Assembly (NCBI GenBank): GCA_002197995.1
Contig: NGZR01000006.1
Location: 1,973,001 to 2,037,000, forward strand
Reading direction: 5' to 3'
DNA from: Gaeumannomyces sp. JS-464
Lineage: Eukaryota; Ascomycota; Sordariomycetes; Magnaporthales; Magnaporthaceae
DNA: 64,000 nt
The position numbers and the translations under genes were made by a program. Below are positions 1-12,303 of this stretch, piece by piece (position 1 is the first letter of the stretch; every line of letters begins with the position of its first letter). The notes under the pieces were generated by a model. It made no database searches, had not been told where the DNA came from, and saw only the letters and a list, made by a program, of their open reading frames with translations.

Positions 1-1542
1 AGGTGTGGGCGGCCCAGAGTTGCGTGTTAGGAGACAATGAAGCTGGTCCGAGTAACACGTGCGGCACGCGTGGTTGTCGAGGGTATCGGCGGCTCAGTGC
101 ATCCCCGCTCGGTAGGCACATTCGAGCAATGGAACTCTCTTTTGGCTGCCGGTCCCGATATAGAATCAATTCAATCCCGGGCGGTTTCCTATCCGTGGGT
201 AATGGGCTGCTCGGCCCCTCGTTTTTCAGGCAGAGACGGCCGGGTGCAGCTTCCCTCCTTCTTTTAGCGACCGTGTAAATCTTGTGGCTGGGTCTAGGCG
301 GGCTAAGGACGGGGTCCATCCCAGCCCCCAAACACTATTGAAGGGGGCGGGGAATTAAAGGCAACCGCGGACCCGAAATATTGTCGCTCGTTTGGGTTCT
401 GCCGAGGATGGCTAAGATTAGGGAGAGTGCCGCAAGTCGACTTCATGCGCCTCGGGGTTTTGGAGCCTTGAGGACAAAAGACCATAGAGGAGGCTCTAAT
501 GTGCATCTTTTGCGCCCGGCCTCGCAACGACGCCGGTAGGCTTCATTGGATTTGAGCTGTGGCCGCCTCTGTGGGTTGGCGTTTGTAGGCCTTCTTCCCA
601 TAGGGCTGTCACAGGCCCCCCGCAGTAGCCGCGTCTGTTGGCAGCACAGCGAGGACGCCAGAGATAACAGCCAATCAGGCGGTAATGTCCAAGGCTTGTT
701 GGTGCAAACTCTGCACAAAACCCGCAGTGCTCAAGCTTGTGATTTTTCCGGGATTGGCGACAAGCGTCCCTTGTCCTCCTCCCTGGCATCATCGGACGGG
801 CCCCCAGCCGTGCGGGCGAAACGAGGCGACGTTTCTGGCTAATTTCAAGGTTTCGATATACATTCGCGCTTGAAACTTTGCGTCAAGCCTACGCCTCCAA
901 GACCCAGACAGCAGGAAGGCAACCGGCTGCCTTGAGACGAGGCGCCGCTTGGGCGGGAATGTCGGCCAATATCGCCGATGCGGGCATTGTTGACGCAAAT
1001 GGGCAATATTTAGAGCGATGCTCGCCGTCGGGGGCGGGCGGCTGGAGGGCTCGGCGCCTAAGTGAATGGATAAACCCTGCCATGGCGCACGGCGCTCGGG
1101 GTGGCTGGCATGCGCGGCGCCTTTTTTTTTCACGCTCGTCGTCGTGGAGTGTGCCTCTCCAAGGAATGGTAAGGCTGATATAGGGAGGGTGATATCCCCG
1201 CCCGGCGGCTGAAAGGGTGATCTGCACTTTGAGAAAATGAAGGGGTGGGGAAGAACCGGCCGCCCAAGTTGCGTCTCCCCAGCCCGGAGGCTTTTTTCGG
1301 TGACTAGATGCCGGGTGTTACTCACGATAATCGCGAGGCCGATGGTTCGTCGCCTGACTGCCGAAAAAGAAAGCAACGGGTTGTAATGTCTGTTGCGTTG
1401 CCTAGGGCGCATTGAGAGGCGTCAAGGAGCCTGCCTTGGATAGACGCCCGAGCCAGCCAGGTTGAAGGCCGAGAGGGATCGGAGTGGTGACATAATTGCG
1501 CGATAATCGACTTGCTCGATGGACATAGGCAGATATGCAGAC

Positions 1543-1578
1543 AGGTAGGTAGGCAGGCAGGCAGGCAGGCAGGTAGGT

Positions 1579-1620
<42 letters not shown>

Positions 1621-1634
1621 CAGGCAGGCAGGCA
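1543..1634. repeat. GGCA/GGTA tetranucleotide microsatellite
   Basis: About 23 units of a GGCA repeat with interspersed GGTA units. The same motif recurs in short form near 7018-7032 (GGCA) and as its complement CCTG/CCCG at about 52,758-52,833. Confidence 0.95.
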
Positions 1635-1931
1635 GACGGACAGATAGGCAGGGAAGGTTGTCAAGCTTGGGTTGAGTGTGGCTGACTTGGTTGCAGGGAA
1701 GAAGAAAAAGGAAGAGGGGAGAAGCAGAGCCGCGCGGGAGGATAGATATATGCGGGCAGTGATTACAAGAGCCATGCACAAAGCAGCCACACTCAATGGC
1801 AGTCACGTAGAGTCCTTGCTGGGGGATGGGACGGAGTTATATGGGTGTCGGAAGCCGGGCGAGGAGCGTTTAATGGCCTCAATTGCTGGCGCGGACGCAG
1901 CTGCGCTGCTCGTCCTTGATTGACTGTAGCG

Positions 1932-1977
1932 CACTGGATGGGCCCACTGGACGGGCTTACTGGACGGGCCCACTGGG
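1932..1977. repeat. 13-bp tandem repeat, about 3.5 copies
   Basis: Units read CACTGGATGGGCC, CACTGGACGGGCT and TACTGGACGGGCC, followed by a partial CACTGGG. There is no coding context. Confidence 0.85.
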
Positions 1978-4900
1978 AAATCGCAGGCGCTGACATGGAC
2001 TTGGGGCTAGAGCAGAGCCGCAACAGCTACAAAACCCTGGAGCCGGCCGGGGAGCTCTCGATTGATCGCACTCGATTTCATTGGAGCGCGCAGTGTCCGG
2101 TTTTGACGAGCCACTCACATCTTGCCGGCATGGCCGCGCCGCCTGCCGCCGGACACGTGATGGGCTCTGGCTTAGCTCGTTATCGGCCGGATCAAAACCC
2201 GCCCCAAGCCAGTCGGGAGTCGCCACCATTCGGATTCGGCTCGAGGGGCGGCGGCAGCGTGGACCGAGATGCAACCGAACCAGTCGAGTCTCGTGGCATG
2301 TCTGCTTGCATGCTATGGAAATTGCTGCGTGGCATGGCGTCCCGGCCTCCCCGCCTTTTTTCCCTCTTCGGCCCAACCGTGACCTGAGCAGTGAGGGGGA
2401 TGGCGCTCTGGCGGCGTTTTTTTGGAGCGCTGTTGGAGTGTCCAGCGTGCCAGCCAAGGCATGGCCGAGCCGAGAGGCGTCGGGTGGAGCGGGCGTGGTG
2501 GACTAATTCCTGTCACAGCATGCATGCCGACAAGGAAGAGCAATTGAGAGCACGATGGGGAGGAGAAGGTCTGCCGAGTGCAGGTGCTGTCGTCCCATCT
2601 TGATCCCAACTGACGCTGATTATCGTGGGTTCGATCAGATCCTAGGCGATCGCTCGACGTCACCCATCCTGCCACCCAAGCTGCCTGGCAATCAACCGGG
2701 TTGTTGGCCCCGACCAATCAAAGGGCCAGCGCCAGCCCACTTGCACTGGAACAGCGCTCACTTTGTGCGTTCGCATGTTCGTTCCATTGTCGGCTCGCGG
2801 GGACAATAACGTGCTTTTTTTCTCCACTGGCAGAGCAGGCAGGGTGGCGGGCCGCTGCCCCTGGTACGCTAGCGCCTGGGCCGGGGGACAAGGGGTCGCT
2901 GTTTTTGTTCTCAATTTGGGACCCTCCTCGTCAGCAGTCGCCAGCTTTGGTGACAGGCTTGGAGGGCTTGCATCGTCACAGACAAGACATGATGCAGTGT
3001 TCCAATAATCTGATTCTTTTCAGCATAGATCGCCAAAGTGAGGGGACACTGCGCGCACCCTCAAAACTGCAATGCGCTGGCAACAGAAACAAAAAAAAAA
3101 GGTCGAGAGAGGGTGGTGGTCTGCTGCTGGGCTGCTGCACCGCGAGAATCCCGCATCTGCGCAAGTGACCCGCCCCGCTTTCTGCCGCTGTGTGTGGAGC
3201 ACGGATAGGGGGTGATGGCATGGAGCCTCAGTCGGCACGCAAAACATCCATGGCGGCTGCTTCCCCGTCCCGGAGCCCCGCCACGACGCCATCGACGGCG
3301 CCAGCGGCAACTCCGGACCCGACCATGTCTCCGAGGAATTGGCGGGGATTCCAATCTTGCAGAGTCCTAAAACGGCCTTGTGCATGGGAAATTGCAAGCC
3401 ACCACCCACTTGGACCTCCTTGGCTGCCAACCTTCAACCTGCACTGTCACGGTATTTTCCTATTAACCCGCTGCAGCACCAGCTCCTCACGCGAAAGCCA
3501 CCAGACACAACCATCTGCGGCTGCAAGCTGGGTTGCGCCTGACCCTCCCTCCACTGCCGATGCCATCTCCCTCCCTCTTGATCCGGACGGTCTTCCTGTT
3601 CGCTTCATATACAGGCCGGCCTGCATTGCGTCCATCGCCACTCCATCGAGCCCCTTCGGCGCATGTTGGTGGCGCCCGTGTGGATCGAACCATCACGGGG
3701 CCCTGTTCTGCACGGCAAGCTGTCCCTGTGTTCGCGAGACTCCAATTGGACATGCCGAGTTTGCCCTTTCGTGTTGGCAAACCGGAAGGAGGACAGACAT
3801 CTCCCACCTGCCTGCATGTAGTGGCGCCGACACATCCCCCCGCCCCCGTGCGAGCGAACCAGGGATACCTGCAGGCTTTGTCGTGTTGTGATAGCCTGAG
3901 AGGCGCTTGTCTTGCTCCAAAGCACAAATTGAGGGGGCTAAAACTGAGGGCCAGGCGGCCTCGACGGCGGCGCGTGAGGCGCTGTCTCGTGTATGTGTGC
4001 CCGGCAAGCCCCGGCGCCTAGGTGCAGGCCCGAGTAGTGAGGCTGCCCAACGCACCTACGGCTCTGCATAAAGCTCCTCGTCCCCTCCTCATCCTCGTTC
4101 TCATCCTCCATGCAAGTGTTGCTGCTCATGACGCCTCTGTCGGTTTTTGGGAGGTGGTGAGTAGTGGTTGTGGGTGCTAATGTCTTACTGCTCTGCTTAG
4201 GCTGCGCAACCACCACCTGCGCGGGCTCCGATCACGCCCTCGCAGTCGAAATCCCTCCTCGCTCCCTTCCTCTCTTCTCCCATCCTCTCGCCAATGCTGA
4301 CTCAAGCCATGCCACATGCCCAAACTCTTGTTCAGTTGCCTCTTGCAAGCATTTGTCCTGTCCTCGATGCCCCCTCCCCAAAACCCAACTCCCCTTTTCC
4401 TGTGTTTCGCTTCCCCGATGCCTCTGCTGTCCGCAGCAATGGTGACCTCTTGTTGACAACACGGGCTAGTCCTTGGTACATGGCTGTACTTCGACATGGT
4501 CTGTCCGCCCGGCCCCCGTCTCGCTAGGCTCACCCCCCTTTCTGACGGAGCCGCCGCTGGCTCACCTTTTCATCATGCATGGTCGCCTTGTTTTTTCCTC
4601 GGTCTCACTGGACAGCGGGACCCTGGTCTTCGGGCTGTAGAACCAATACCGTAGTTGGCGTAGGTCCCGACGTCTAGGAAAGTTCCCCAACCCAGTTGAC
4701 CCTGTCAGTCCGGATCCCTCACCCGTACTGCCGAACCAGGGGCTATCCCAGAAGGTTCACGTAAACTCGCAGCCCGACGCCGAGCCCTTAGCGCGTTGAA
4801 GGCATTCGTAGGCGTCCTGGGGTTGCTGCCCAACGTGGAGTTCCGTGGACGCTATTTCGAGATCGAGTCGATCGGGTAGAGGAGCTACAAAAGCGGCTCT

Positions 4901-5163
4901 CGACTTCTGGAATGAAAAGAACAGATCCACTCCCAGCTTTTGCCCGACTGTTGCGACTAAGCCCCAATCTGATGTGCTGTTTGACTGCGGCAGGAGAACG
5001 AACCAAGAAAAAAAGGAAGCCGTGCCTCTGGACCACGACAGGAGGCCCGCCCGGAACCCTGCAGCGAAGGCAGCACCGCCTACCCCACAGCAGCAGCAGC
5101 AGCAGCGGTGACGCCACAGGCAGCCGCCCGACACACGCATTTTCCCTTCCGCTAGCAGCAAGC

Positions 5164-6153
5164 ATGGCCAGCCACACGGGGTTCGATGAAGGTGCGACGA
5201 TCGATGACGAGACGACCATCAACGTCGCACTTGGGGTGCTTGATCTGAGCGACGACAACCGTGATGAAATGGAACTGATGGAGGGCGGGTTGAATGGAGG
5301 ATGCTGGACGGAAGGGGGTAACTACCCCTTGACCGCCACCGAGGCCGACACTGACGTGACCGCAAACCCTCCGGCGGACGACGGAAGCGACGGCTACCTT
5401 GCCGGCGCGGCACCGACCGACCCCTATCCAGGCGAGACGCCACCGATCGACATCGATCTCGGCGATGATGCTTCCCCTTCCGGCCAGCGCGCGCCGTCAA
5501 ACTTCGACCTGGACGCTCTTTCCGGCCCTCCGGCCGACACCTCGTTCTTGGACAATCCCGGGTACTACCCCGGAGCCAGCAACGGAAATGTGTATGAGGA
5601 GGGAGATGTTTGGGCCGACAGCCATCCCGCTTACTCTGACAGGTAAGGTGGAAACAGGGGCGCACTACGCTCCCCGTCCCCGTCCCCGTCCCCGTCCCCG
5701 TCCCCGTCCCAATCCCATCCCCAATACCTCCACGCATCGACTGCATCGGCGGTCGGCTGGATCGCGCACTGGCGCTGACCACAGACTCACACAACAACAG
5801 GAGCGACTCCCCTCCCGGCAGCAACCCCACTCTCCCGGGCCTCGAGCGCGTCCCCGACCCTAGTGCAGGCGGCGTTCGGATACGGCGCGATAGTCGAGTT
5901 CGAGCGCGACCAGTCCAGCGTCGGCCCGTACAGCCCCTTGCAGCAGCGGCGGCGAGGGTACATGGCCGAGATCCTCTCCGAACTGGCTGCTGCTGCTGCT
6001 GCTGCCGCCGCCGCCGCCGCCGCCCAGTTCAAGATCCCCGTCCCGGCCGACGCCGGCTTGGCTGTCGACCGCCACAATAACATGGAGGTGGACGGTGATG
6101 TCGACGGTGACACGTTCATGACCGATGCATACTATGCTTCGTCGTCATCTTAA
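5164..6153 (+). CDS. Hypothetical disordered protein with poly-alanine tract
   Basis: I do not recognise this gene. The chosen start (5164) follows an AGCAAGC leader. Exon 1 (5164-5642) encodes about 160 acidic, proline- and aspartate-rich residues beginning MASHTGFDEG. A GTAAGG donor at 5643 and a CAG acceptor ending at 5800 define a 158-nt intron containing a CCCCGT hexamer array. Exon 2 runs to the TAA at 6151-6153. Spliced as drawn, exon 2 begins in one frame (SDSPPGSNPTLPGLE). The coding-like part (FGYGAIVEFERDQ, then about 14 alanines, then MEVDGDVDGDTFMTD) lies one frame away, so a single-base change near 5865 or an unseen splice is needed. Composition suggests a nuclear or regulatory disordered protein, but this is inference only. 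No domain is visible. Confidence 0.5.
5671..5710. repeat. (CCCCGT)n hexanucleotide array inside an intron
   Basis: Roughly six to seven CCCCGT units lie within the putative intron of the 5164-6153 gene. The minus strand carries regularly spaced GGGG runs, so it could form G-quadruplex structures. Confidence 0.9.
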
Positions 6154-6425
6154 TCGCCGTCGTCGTCGCCGCCGTCGTCGTTGTCGTGAGCATCGGCGGT
6201 CGGCTCGCATGCCGATGGGCATCGAGCCCAAGTAAAACAAGGGGGAAAAGGAACATAAAAAAAGAAAAGAAAAAACATAAAGGGACTGCCGGCCTTAACA
6301 TCGAGGCTCAGCAGGCAGACTCTATTGCCCAAGGACCACATGCATGTGGGAGATCCTTTTCGCGCGTCGACCGCGGGCTCGACCGCGTCTTTTGCTCGGC
6401 TGGATGCGGAGACATCGGGCGAGAG

Positions 6426-6454
6426 AAAAAGGGGCCGATCCTCGGCCCCTTTTT
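6426..6454. terminator. 13-bp perfect hairpin followed by T tract
   Basis: Stem AAAAAGGGGCCGA, loop TCC, then the exact complement TCGGCCCCTTTTT. It lies about 270 bases after the stop of the 5164-6153 gene. The shape is that of an intrinsic terminator. In a nuclear fungal gene it may simply be a stable 3' UTR or intergenic hairpin, so the terminator label is structural only. Confidence 0.4.
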
Positions 6455-6948
6455 TTGTGGAGTTCGGCCCTCGGTGACTCAAGAGCACTCGGCATCACGT
6501 CATTCTGGGTCATGATTGCGCGATTCTTTCTTCCTCGCTGTCTTTTCTTTTCCTTCGTTCTGGAGTTCCGGAAGGATGTGTTTTCTGTTCTGCGGAGCGC
6601 TCCCCGCGACCCCTTCGGTAGATGCTGCAGCATCTCCCATCTGAAGTTAGTGTCGCATCGCCGGCTCCGCGGCTTTCCGAAGTTCCCGAGCTGCGTTCGT
6701 CAGGCTAGGGCTCCACGCACTGCCTGTTGCCTAGTCGTCCATGGGGCGTTTGCTGACATGTCTCGACGACGACAGGACCCCCTGTTGCAAAGGGCGTGGG
6801 AGGCGGTGTGCGTGCGTGCCGGCCTCGCTCTCCTCGGCGAGAGGGCAAACGCCCTTTAAGCCGCCAATAGCCCGCGAGGTGATCATGGTTGCAGCCAGGC
6901 ACCGTCGAGTCGTCATGGATCTGTTTTTGCCATCCTTGCCTCGGGTGG

Positions 6949-6993
6949 CCTATTGGGCAAGGACCCAATGGGCAAGGACCTATTAGGCAAGGA
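6949..6993. repeat. 15-bp tandem repeat, three copies
   Basis: Copies are CCTATTGGGCAAGGA, CCCAATGGGCAAGGA and CCTATTAGGCAAGGA. No gene context. Confidence 0.85.
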
Positions 6994-9900
6994 GGACGGC
7001 GAGAGGGGGCGGGCGGGCAGGCAGGCAGGCAGAAGCCCTCGCCGTCGTCAAGGCGACGGCAGGGAAGTCAGTCGCCTTCCGCAACACGGTCGAGGTCATG
7101 GGGCAGGACACATGCCTCACCGCTGGTAGTGTGAGGCGAAGAACGAGGCGGCCGTCTCCACCCGCCGTCGAGGAAAGATCAAGCAAACAACTCCACCGCC
7201 GTCAAGGACGAGATGACCTTTTTGCCACGAAGGCAACCAGCTAGTCCCATCGTCGATGGCGCCGCCGGAGATGGGTCGGTGTGGAAACCAATTGCAAGTT
7301 TGGCATGGAGGGAGGCCGCCTTTCTATCACTCTTGGAGTCCTGCCCGCGGCCCTTGATTCGCTCTTCTTCGCTTTAACCAACATCCCTTGCATTTTCTTG
7401 GGCTTCGGGAGGTACTGGCCCGGTTTCAAGAACACTCGTGACTTGGAGAAGCCTATGCCTGCAGAGCGGAATGGGGATGTCTATCTAGGTAGATACTTGT
7501 TTTTTTTTGGTTTTTTTTTTATGAAAGTTCGTATTCTTTGTGCTAGCTGAGAGTAGCTAGCTGGGTCACGAGGCAAACCACAAACGCCATGTCCGATAGC
7601 AAACATGTGCGTGCCCACGATGGTTCGTCGGCGACGCCGGGGCCCGGGCCACGCAAACATCAGCCAGTGCTCTCGCATTCGCCCCGGAAAATCCTGCTCG
7701 GTCACACGATTCTAGGAGAGCTGAATGGCATGCTAAAATGGCATACGATGGAACAGGCCGTGACAAGCTTGCTACTCAGGGGGTACCAGCTCTTTTTGTA
7801 TGGTTGAGGCGAAATCCACGCGGTGCTGATGCGGCTTTATGGAGATGGGGCGACAAGAAAACAAGGCACCAGCACCTGAACCAAGGGACTGGGACCGGGT
7901 ACACTGGGGCGCAGCCGATATGATCGGCCCACGCGTGTTACGTTCACGAGAAGAATGATGGTTCCTCCATGTCTCTGGCATGTATTAACTCCCGTCGTGT
8001 CCAGAGGCCTCCAGAATTGAGAATTGCCGTCGCCACCTTCGGATCTCGGCAGATGATCGAAGTATCCGATTGACGGGGAGTGTGGCGAATCGCGTATCCT
8101 TGGCCCGGCTGGGATTCAGGGCCTGGCTGTGCCGTCCAGCCACGTGCCAGCCGGCCGGAGAAGTCTGATAGCCCCTGAAGGCGAGTCCCGCCGGGTTGGG
8201 CGCCGAGGCTGGCCCAAAACTCAATTCGGGCAGCGCCGCCACTCGCGGTTTCTTCCGCCATGGCCCGGAAGGCTGGGTGCGCAGCTGCCAGGGGGAGAGA
8301 AGCAGAATGACGGGGAGAAAAAAACCTCTCAGGCGCTGTGGATGAACGGATAGCCGCAGCGGCGCGTCGGACCGATGGGAGCGCGCGGTAGTGCAGAATT
8401 GCGGTCTTTTCGCGCCTAGCGCGGATTGCGCGGATGGCGCAATTCCAGCTCCCGACGGCTTGTCCTTTGTCAGCGCCACGAGTCTTTTATCGCCTCCGTC
8501 GACGTCGGGCAGATGGCTTCCATGTGGCGCCGAAAATCCCTCTGCACGCCGCCGGGTAGCCTCCGACGTCGGAGAGAGGACTCAAGGCTGATGTCCTTGC
8601 GGCAATAACAGCAGGAAGAGATGCCGATTTGGTGCAACGGACTCCTCGTTTGGGATCGGAGAGAAGGCGCCCAAAGGAGATGCAACATCCCGAGCGAAAA
8701 GGCGGTATCGCGGCCCGAAAGGCCTTGATGAGTAGGTAGCCGGGAATTCAGTCCAAGGCGTGAGCAAGAAATGCGCGCGCGCGGCTGCCTGAATATGCGA
8801 TGACTGGGACCGGGTCCAGCTGCGGTCCCATCGTCAGCCGGGTCATTGTGACTGCGTCGCTGTGACTGGGCCCAAAGCGCGAAGCTGAGGCGGCGGCGAG
8901 GGCGGTGGTGATGACGACCGCATTGATGTGTGAAAATTTGCAACTGCTTTGCGTGCAACCTGTGTCGAGAAGATCGTGCCGAAAGGAAAGAGCGACGTCT
9001 TGGATTCCATACTGGCAGGAATCCCAGGCGTGCTGAGCTCACTGACCATGCCCGATCGGGCAGCAGGGCTGAGGCCACTCAGAACACAGACCAGCCGCTC
9101 CTTTCGTTGGCGCGCCACCCCCTGATACGCCCCACAAGGCCTGAGCCACACGTCCCCGTGCTGAGCTGCGATCTTCAGCCCTCCAGCTCGGACCGCATGC
9201 TGTTGAGGCTCTTGCACTGTCGCGCATCGACACGTTCGGTCTCAGAGAAGTTGCAAGATAGCAAAGTAAAACAAGGCAACCGTCTCGCGCTGACCAAGGT
9301 TTGAGCAGTCGCTGAATGCGTCCCTTCGACAATGCCATTTGTCCTTGGGGCCGCGAGGAGGTTTGCACCGCCCCCCTTGGTCATACTCCCCGATTTGCCC
9401 GCGAAACAGCACTGCCACAGGGCTAACGTCGCTGGCTGGCTTGTCGATGAGCTGAACCTTTGTTCAAACGCACCTGCCTGGCCAACTGGACGGCCTCAAG
9501 GGGCGCTAGCCGTGGCCATCTCCTCCTCCCCGCAGCTGCCTGCTCGAAGGAGGAGCCGCCGGGCTGTATACCCGGCAGCACCCTTAACCCAGGTAAGCTA
9601 ATATCTGCCTGGTACGCACTCAAACCAGATCAAAATATTGCCTTTTATGAGATGTGATCGGGTAAGCGGTGAAGAACACACGCCGTTCCTAAAAATAGTC
9701 GCTCCGGCATTTCAACCAGCGAGACCCGACGGACAAGCCGTCGTACGGAATACAATAGCAAGAACCCCATGGTCTTATGCCATCCCCCACATAGCCAAAA
9801 GTTCACAAGTTGAAGCTTTGGTATGTAGGCGCCGAGTCAGCAGCCAGCGCCCGGCTCCATCTCACGGCATGGAAAGCCCTTCCTCCACAAAGTATCAGCA

Positions 9901-11496
9901 TGTCTTTCCCCTTGTCACAAGCGCCATCATGGCTCAGGGTAGGCGTCCGTCGCCTTGAAGCCTTAGCATAACTCGACCTTGTGCCTTGTCTCTCCACGCC
10001 CCAGGCGCATCGGGCGATATTTACGCCCCCAAGCCAGCCGGCGGAACTGCATGTCTCACCCGGTGCCGTTAACGCCCTTAACTCGCTGCTGCCTCTCATC
10101 CCCCCGCCTCTCCCCGCAGATTTGCCTTAGCGCTCACCGAGAGACGGACAGCGGCTGAAGTCCTAGCGTGCCCCTCCGCATGCGCCGTCGGTCAGCCCTG
10201 ACGCCTTCCACTGCTCCCTGGTGCCTCGGTGCTCTTATGCACAGTTGCCTGGCCAGAGAAGGCTCAGGCCCTTCTCTACGCCAAGGAGCAATTGGAAATC
10301 TCGATGTGAGGGGGTACGGTAAGGTTCCTGGTATGCCTGTGTGCGGGTGACCGACGCACCTCCCGTATGCGGTCCGGATGCATCTATATGCACCGGTGAA
10401 GCGGTGAGCGAATCGGGAATCAGGAATCGCATGGTATTTATTATCTTTGTTCTGAATCACATGCTGTGTTACAGCTTGGGGAAGATGTCGTGTTACAGCT
10501 ATGGAACAATGGCATGGACTACCGTACTGCCTTGCGCAAGACACAGCAGGATTTTGCCAGAGACTTGTTTCTCACGGCGAAGGTGGACAGTTGATCGGAA
10601 TCTCATCCGGGGATTTGGGCTAATTATCCTTCAGCTCAGATCCCTCTACTTCCAAACAACTCCAGGCTCAAGCACGTTCGAATGCTTTCTCACCCGTCTT
10701 GGGCATATATGTAACAAATAACCAAACAGAGCCCGCTTGAATATGGGAGATGTCTCGATAATATTCACATGTGACGTGCTACCAGGACTCCATGCTCGGC
10801 ACTAACCTGCTTCCAGCTCTAAGCAATGAAGTTGCTTTGTGTCACAGAAATGATTGCTCACCGACCCGCGTGTACGGATGCGGACACGAGTGGCTGCCGC
10901 TCGAATAGGAATAATTATCCCCTTTTCTGCGGATAGCACGATAGCACACGGGAACGGCTAATTAGCCCCTGTCTCCAACCCCAACAAAGCATGGTCACCT
11001 GCAGGGAGCCGGTGTAGTACTCCCTTTCTTGAGAAAATACCAGGACTCAACAGCTGTGACACAGTGCATCATATATATCAGCATGTCCTACATCCACAGC
11101 TACCCATATATCATGTAACTGACGCCACCTCCCCCGCACATTCTTCCGATCTCCCGTGTTGTTGCCTCAACATCAGACCCTCAGGCGTCCATTGTCTCTT
11201 CCTACGCTGATCTAGCGTGGCGCAAGGTAACAGATATGACTCTCAGTTCCTCTACGGCCGACAGCCCAATATGCCGTTCCCGCTAATAATTAGCCGAGGC
11301 AACACAGGCATTACCAGCGGTGCAGCTGCAGCCACGGGCCGAGGGGTGCCTTTGGTAGCGGGGCGGCTTTGGTCCTCGGTCGGACAAACGGAGATGCACG
11401 CCGATAATTAACATGCAGGACGCCTCGGGCAATCGTGGTGGGACGACGTCTGGCCGGTCTTGGCAGCCTGGGTGCGGTGATTCTGATGCCTTTGTG

Positions 11497-11537
11497 GACT
11501 GTTTTGACATAATGATGACTGTTTTTGACATAATGAT
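11497..11537. repeat. Tandem duplication of a 20/21-bp unit
   Basis: GACTGTTTTGACATAATGAT is followed immediately by the same unit with one extra T. Confidence 0.9.
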
Positions 11538-12303
11538 GGTACTCTGATGTTAAAAAAAAAAAGAGGTATTGATTGCCTCGGTGGATTTTCACATGATGGC
11601 GGGAGGGTCAGGTGATTTTTTGCATGGCTGAAGATTGGGGTCGCTTTATCGTGTCGCGCATGCAAGAAATCTCATGCCAAGTGTTTAGGCCCGTAGCCTA
11701 TCGCGGCAATAGCCTGGGTTGGGTGGGGAAATCATCAGAAGAGCAGCCAGACCGGGCAGCAGCGGCATTTGAGGCCATGCAGTCTCGCGGGGTCTGATGC
11801 CTGGAAGTCGAATGCGATGTGGAATCACGGCTAATGGATTGGACGGTGATGCCGGAGAGCGCCCTCTGAATTCGAATCGACTTGTGGCTCCATAATCCCA
11901 AAGGAGGCAGTTTAAGCAACTCTGTGCAGGATCAAATGTGATTAATGTCAATGGTTCACCTACTCTAGCGAGGTCTCCTTTGCTTGCACGAATTAGGGGA
12001 GGAAAGGAGTTGCCTCGGGCTGGCTTGATAGCTGGATGTGGGTTTGAAGACTTTCCGTCGTGGATGAAATCAGTTGTGGTGAAGGAAAATTTTATAGTCT
12101 ATGGCGCAACCTTGGACGTCACCGGTGCTGGCTGTCCATGGTTCTCATAGTGCCCTTGCAAAATTAATTCTGCACAAAAAGCACCGCACCGGACATGCTG
12201 GTCATAGGAAATTAATCAGCCAAAAGCTCAGCACTTTCGTCGACAGTTTTCATCATCATCCTGCTTCTCGGTCGTCCTGGAAATCGATCTCGGTCTTGCC
12301 AGG

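Larger units (their letters stand above)
1..5163. other. Gene-free GC-rich stretch
   Basis: I find no reading frame on either strand with a recognisable domain, a signal peptide or a convincing exon structure. Open frames here are short, overlap each other on both strands, and have the arginine- and proline-rich composition expected of non-coding GC-rich DNA. The stretch holds a GGCA/GGTA microsatellite (1543-1634), a 13-base tandem repeat (1932-1977) and a short CAG run (about 5090-5107) just upstream of the gene at 5164. No tRNA is apparent. Confidence 0.5.
6154..12303. other. Gene-free stretch with small tandem repeats
   Basis: No supported gene. Long frames, such as one on the minus strand at about 8470-9078, lack any family signature. 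The stretch includes the hairpin at 6426, a 15-bp triplicate at 6949-6993 and a 20/21-bp tandem duplication at 11497-11537. About 9600-11600 is somewhat richer in A+T than the surroundings but keeps many CpA sites, so it does not look RIP-mutated. Confidence 0.45.

Noticed and set aside
1543..1634. Possible CRISPR-like array in the short tandem repeats
   Set aside because: Units are 4 bp with no spacers, and the organism is a eukaryote.
2625..2645. Possible tRNA T-arm (GGTTCGATC) here and at about 3680
   Set aside because: The flanking bases do not pair to make a T stem, and no acceptor or anticodon arms could be found.
8470..9078. Minus-strand frame of about 200 codons
   Set aside because: Arginine/serine/leucine-rich random composition, with no domain, introns or start context supporting it.
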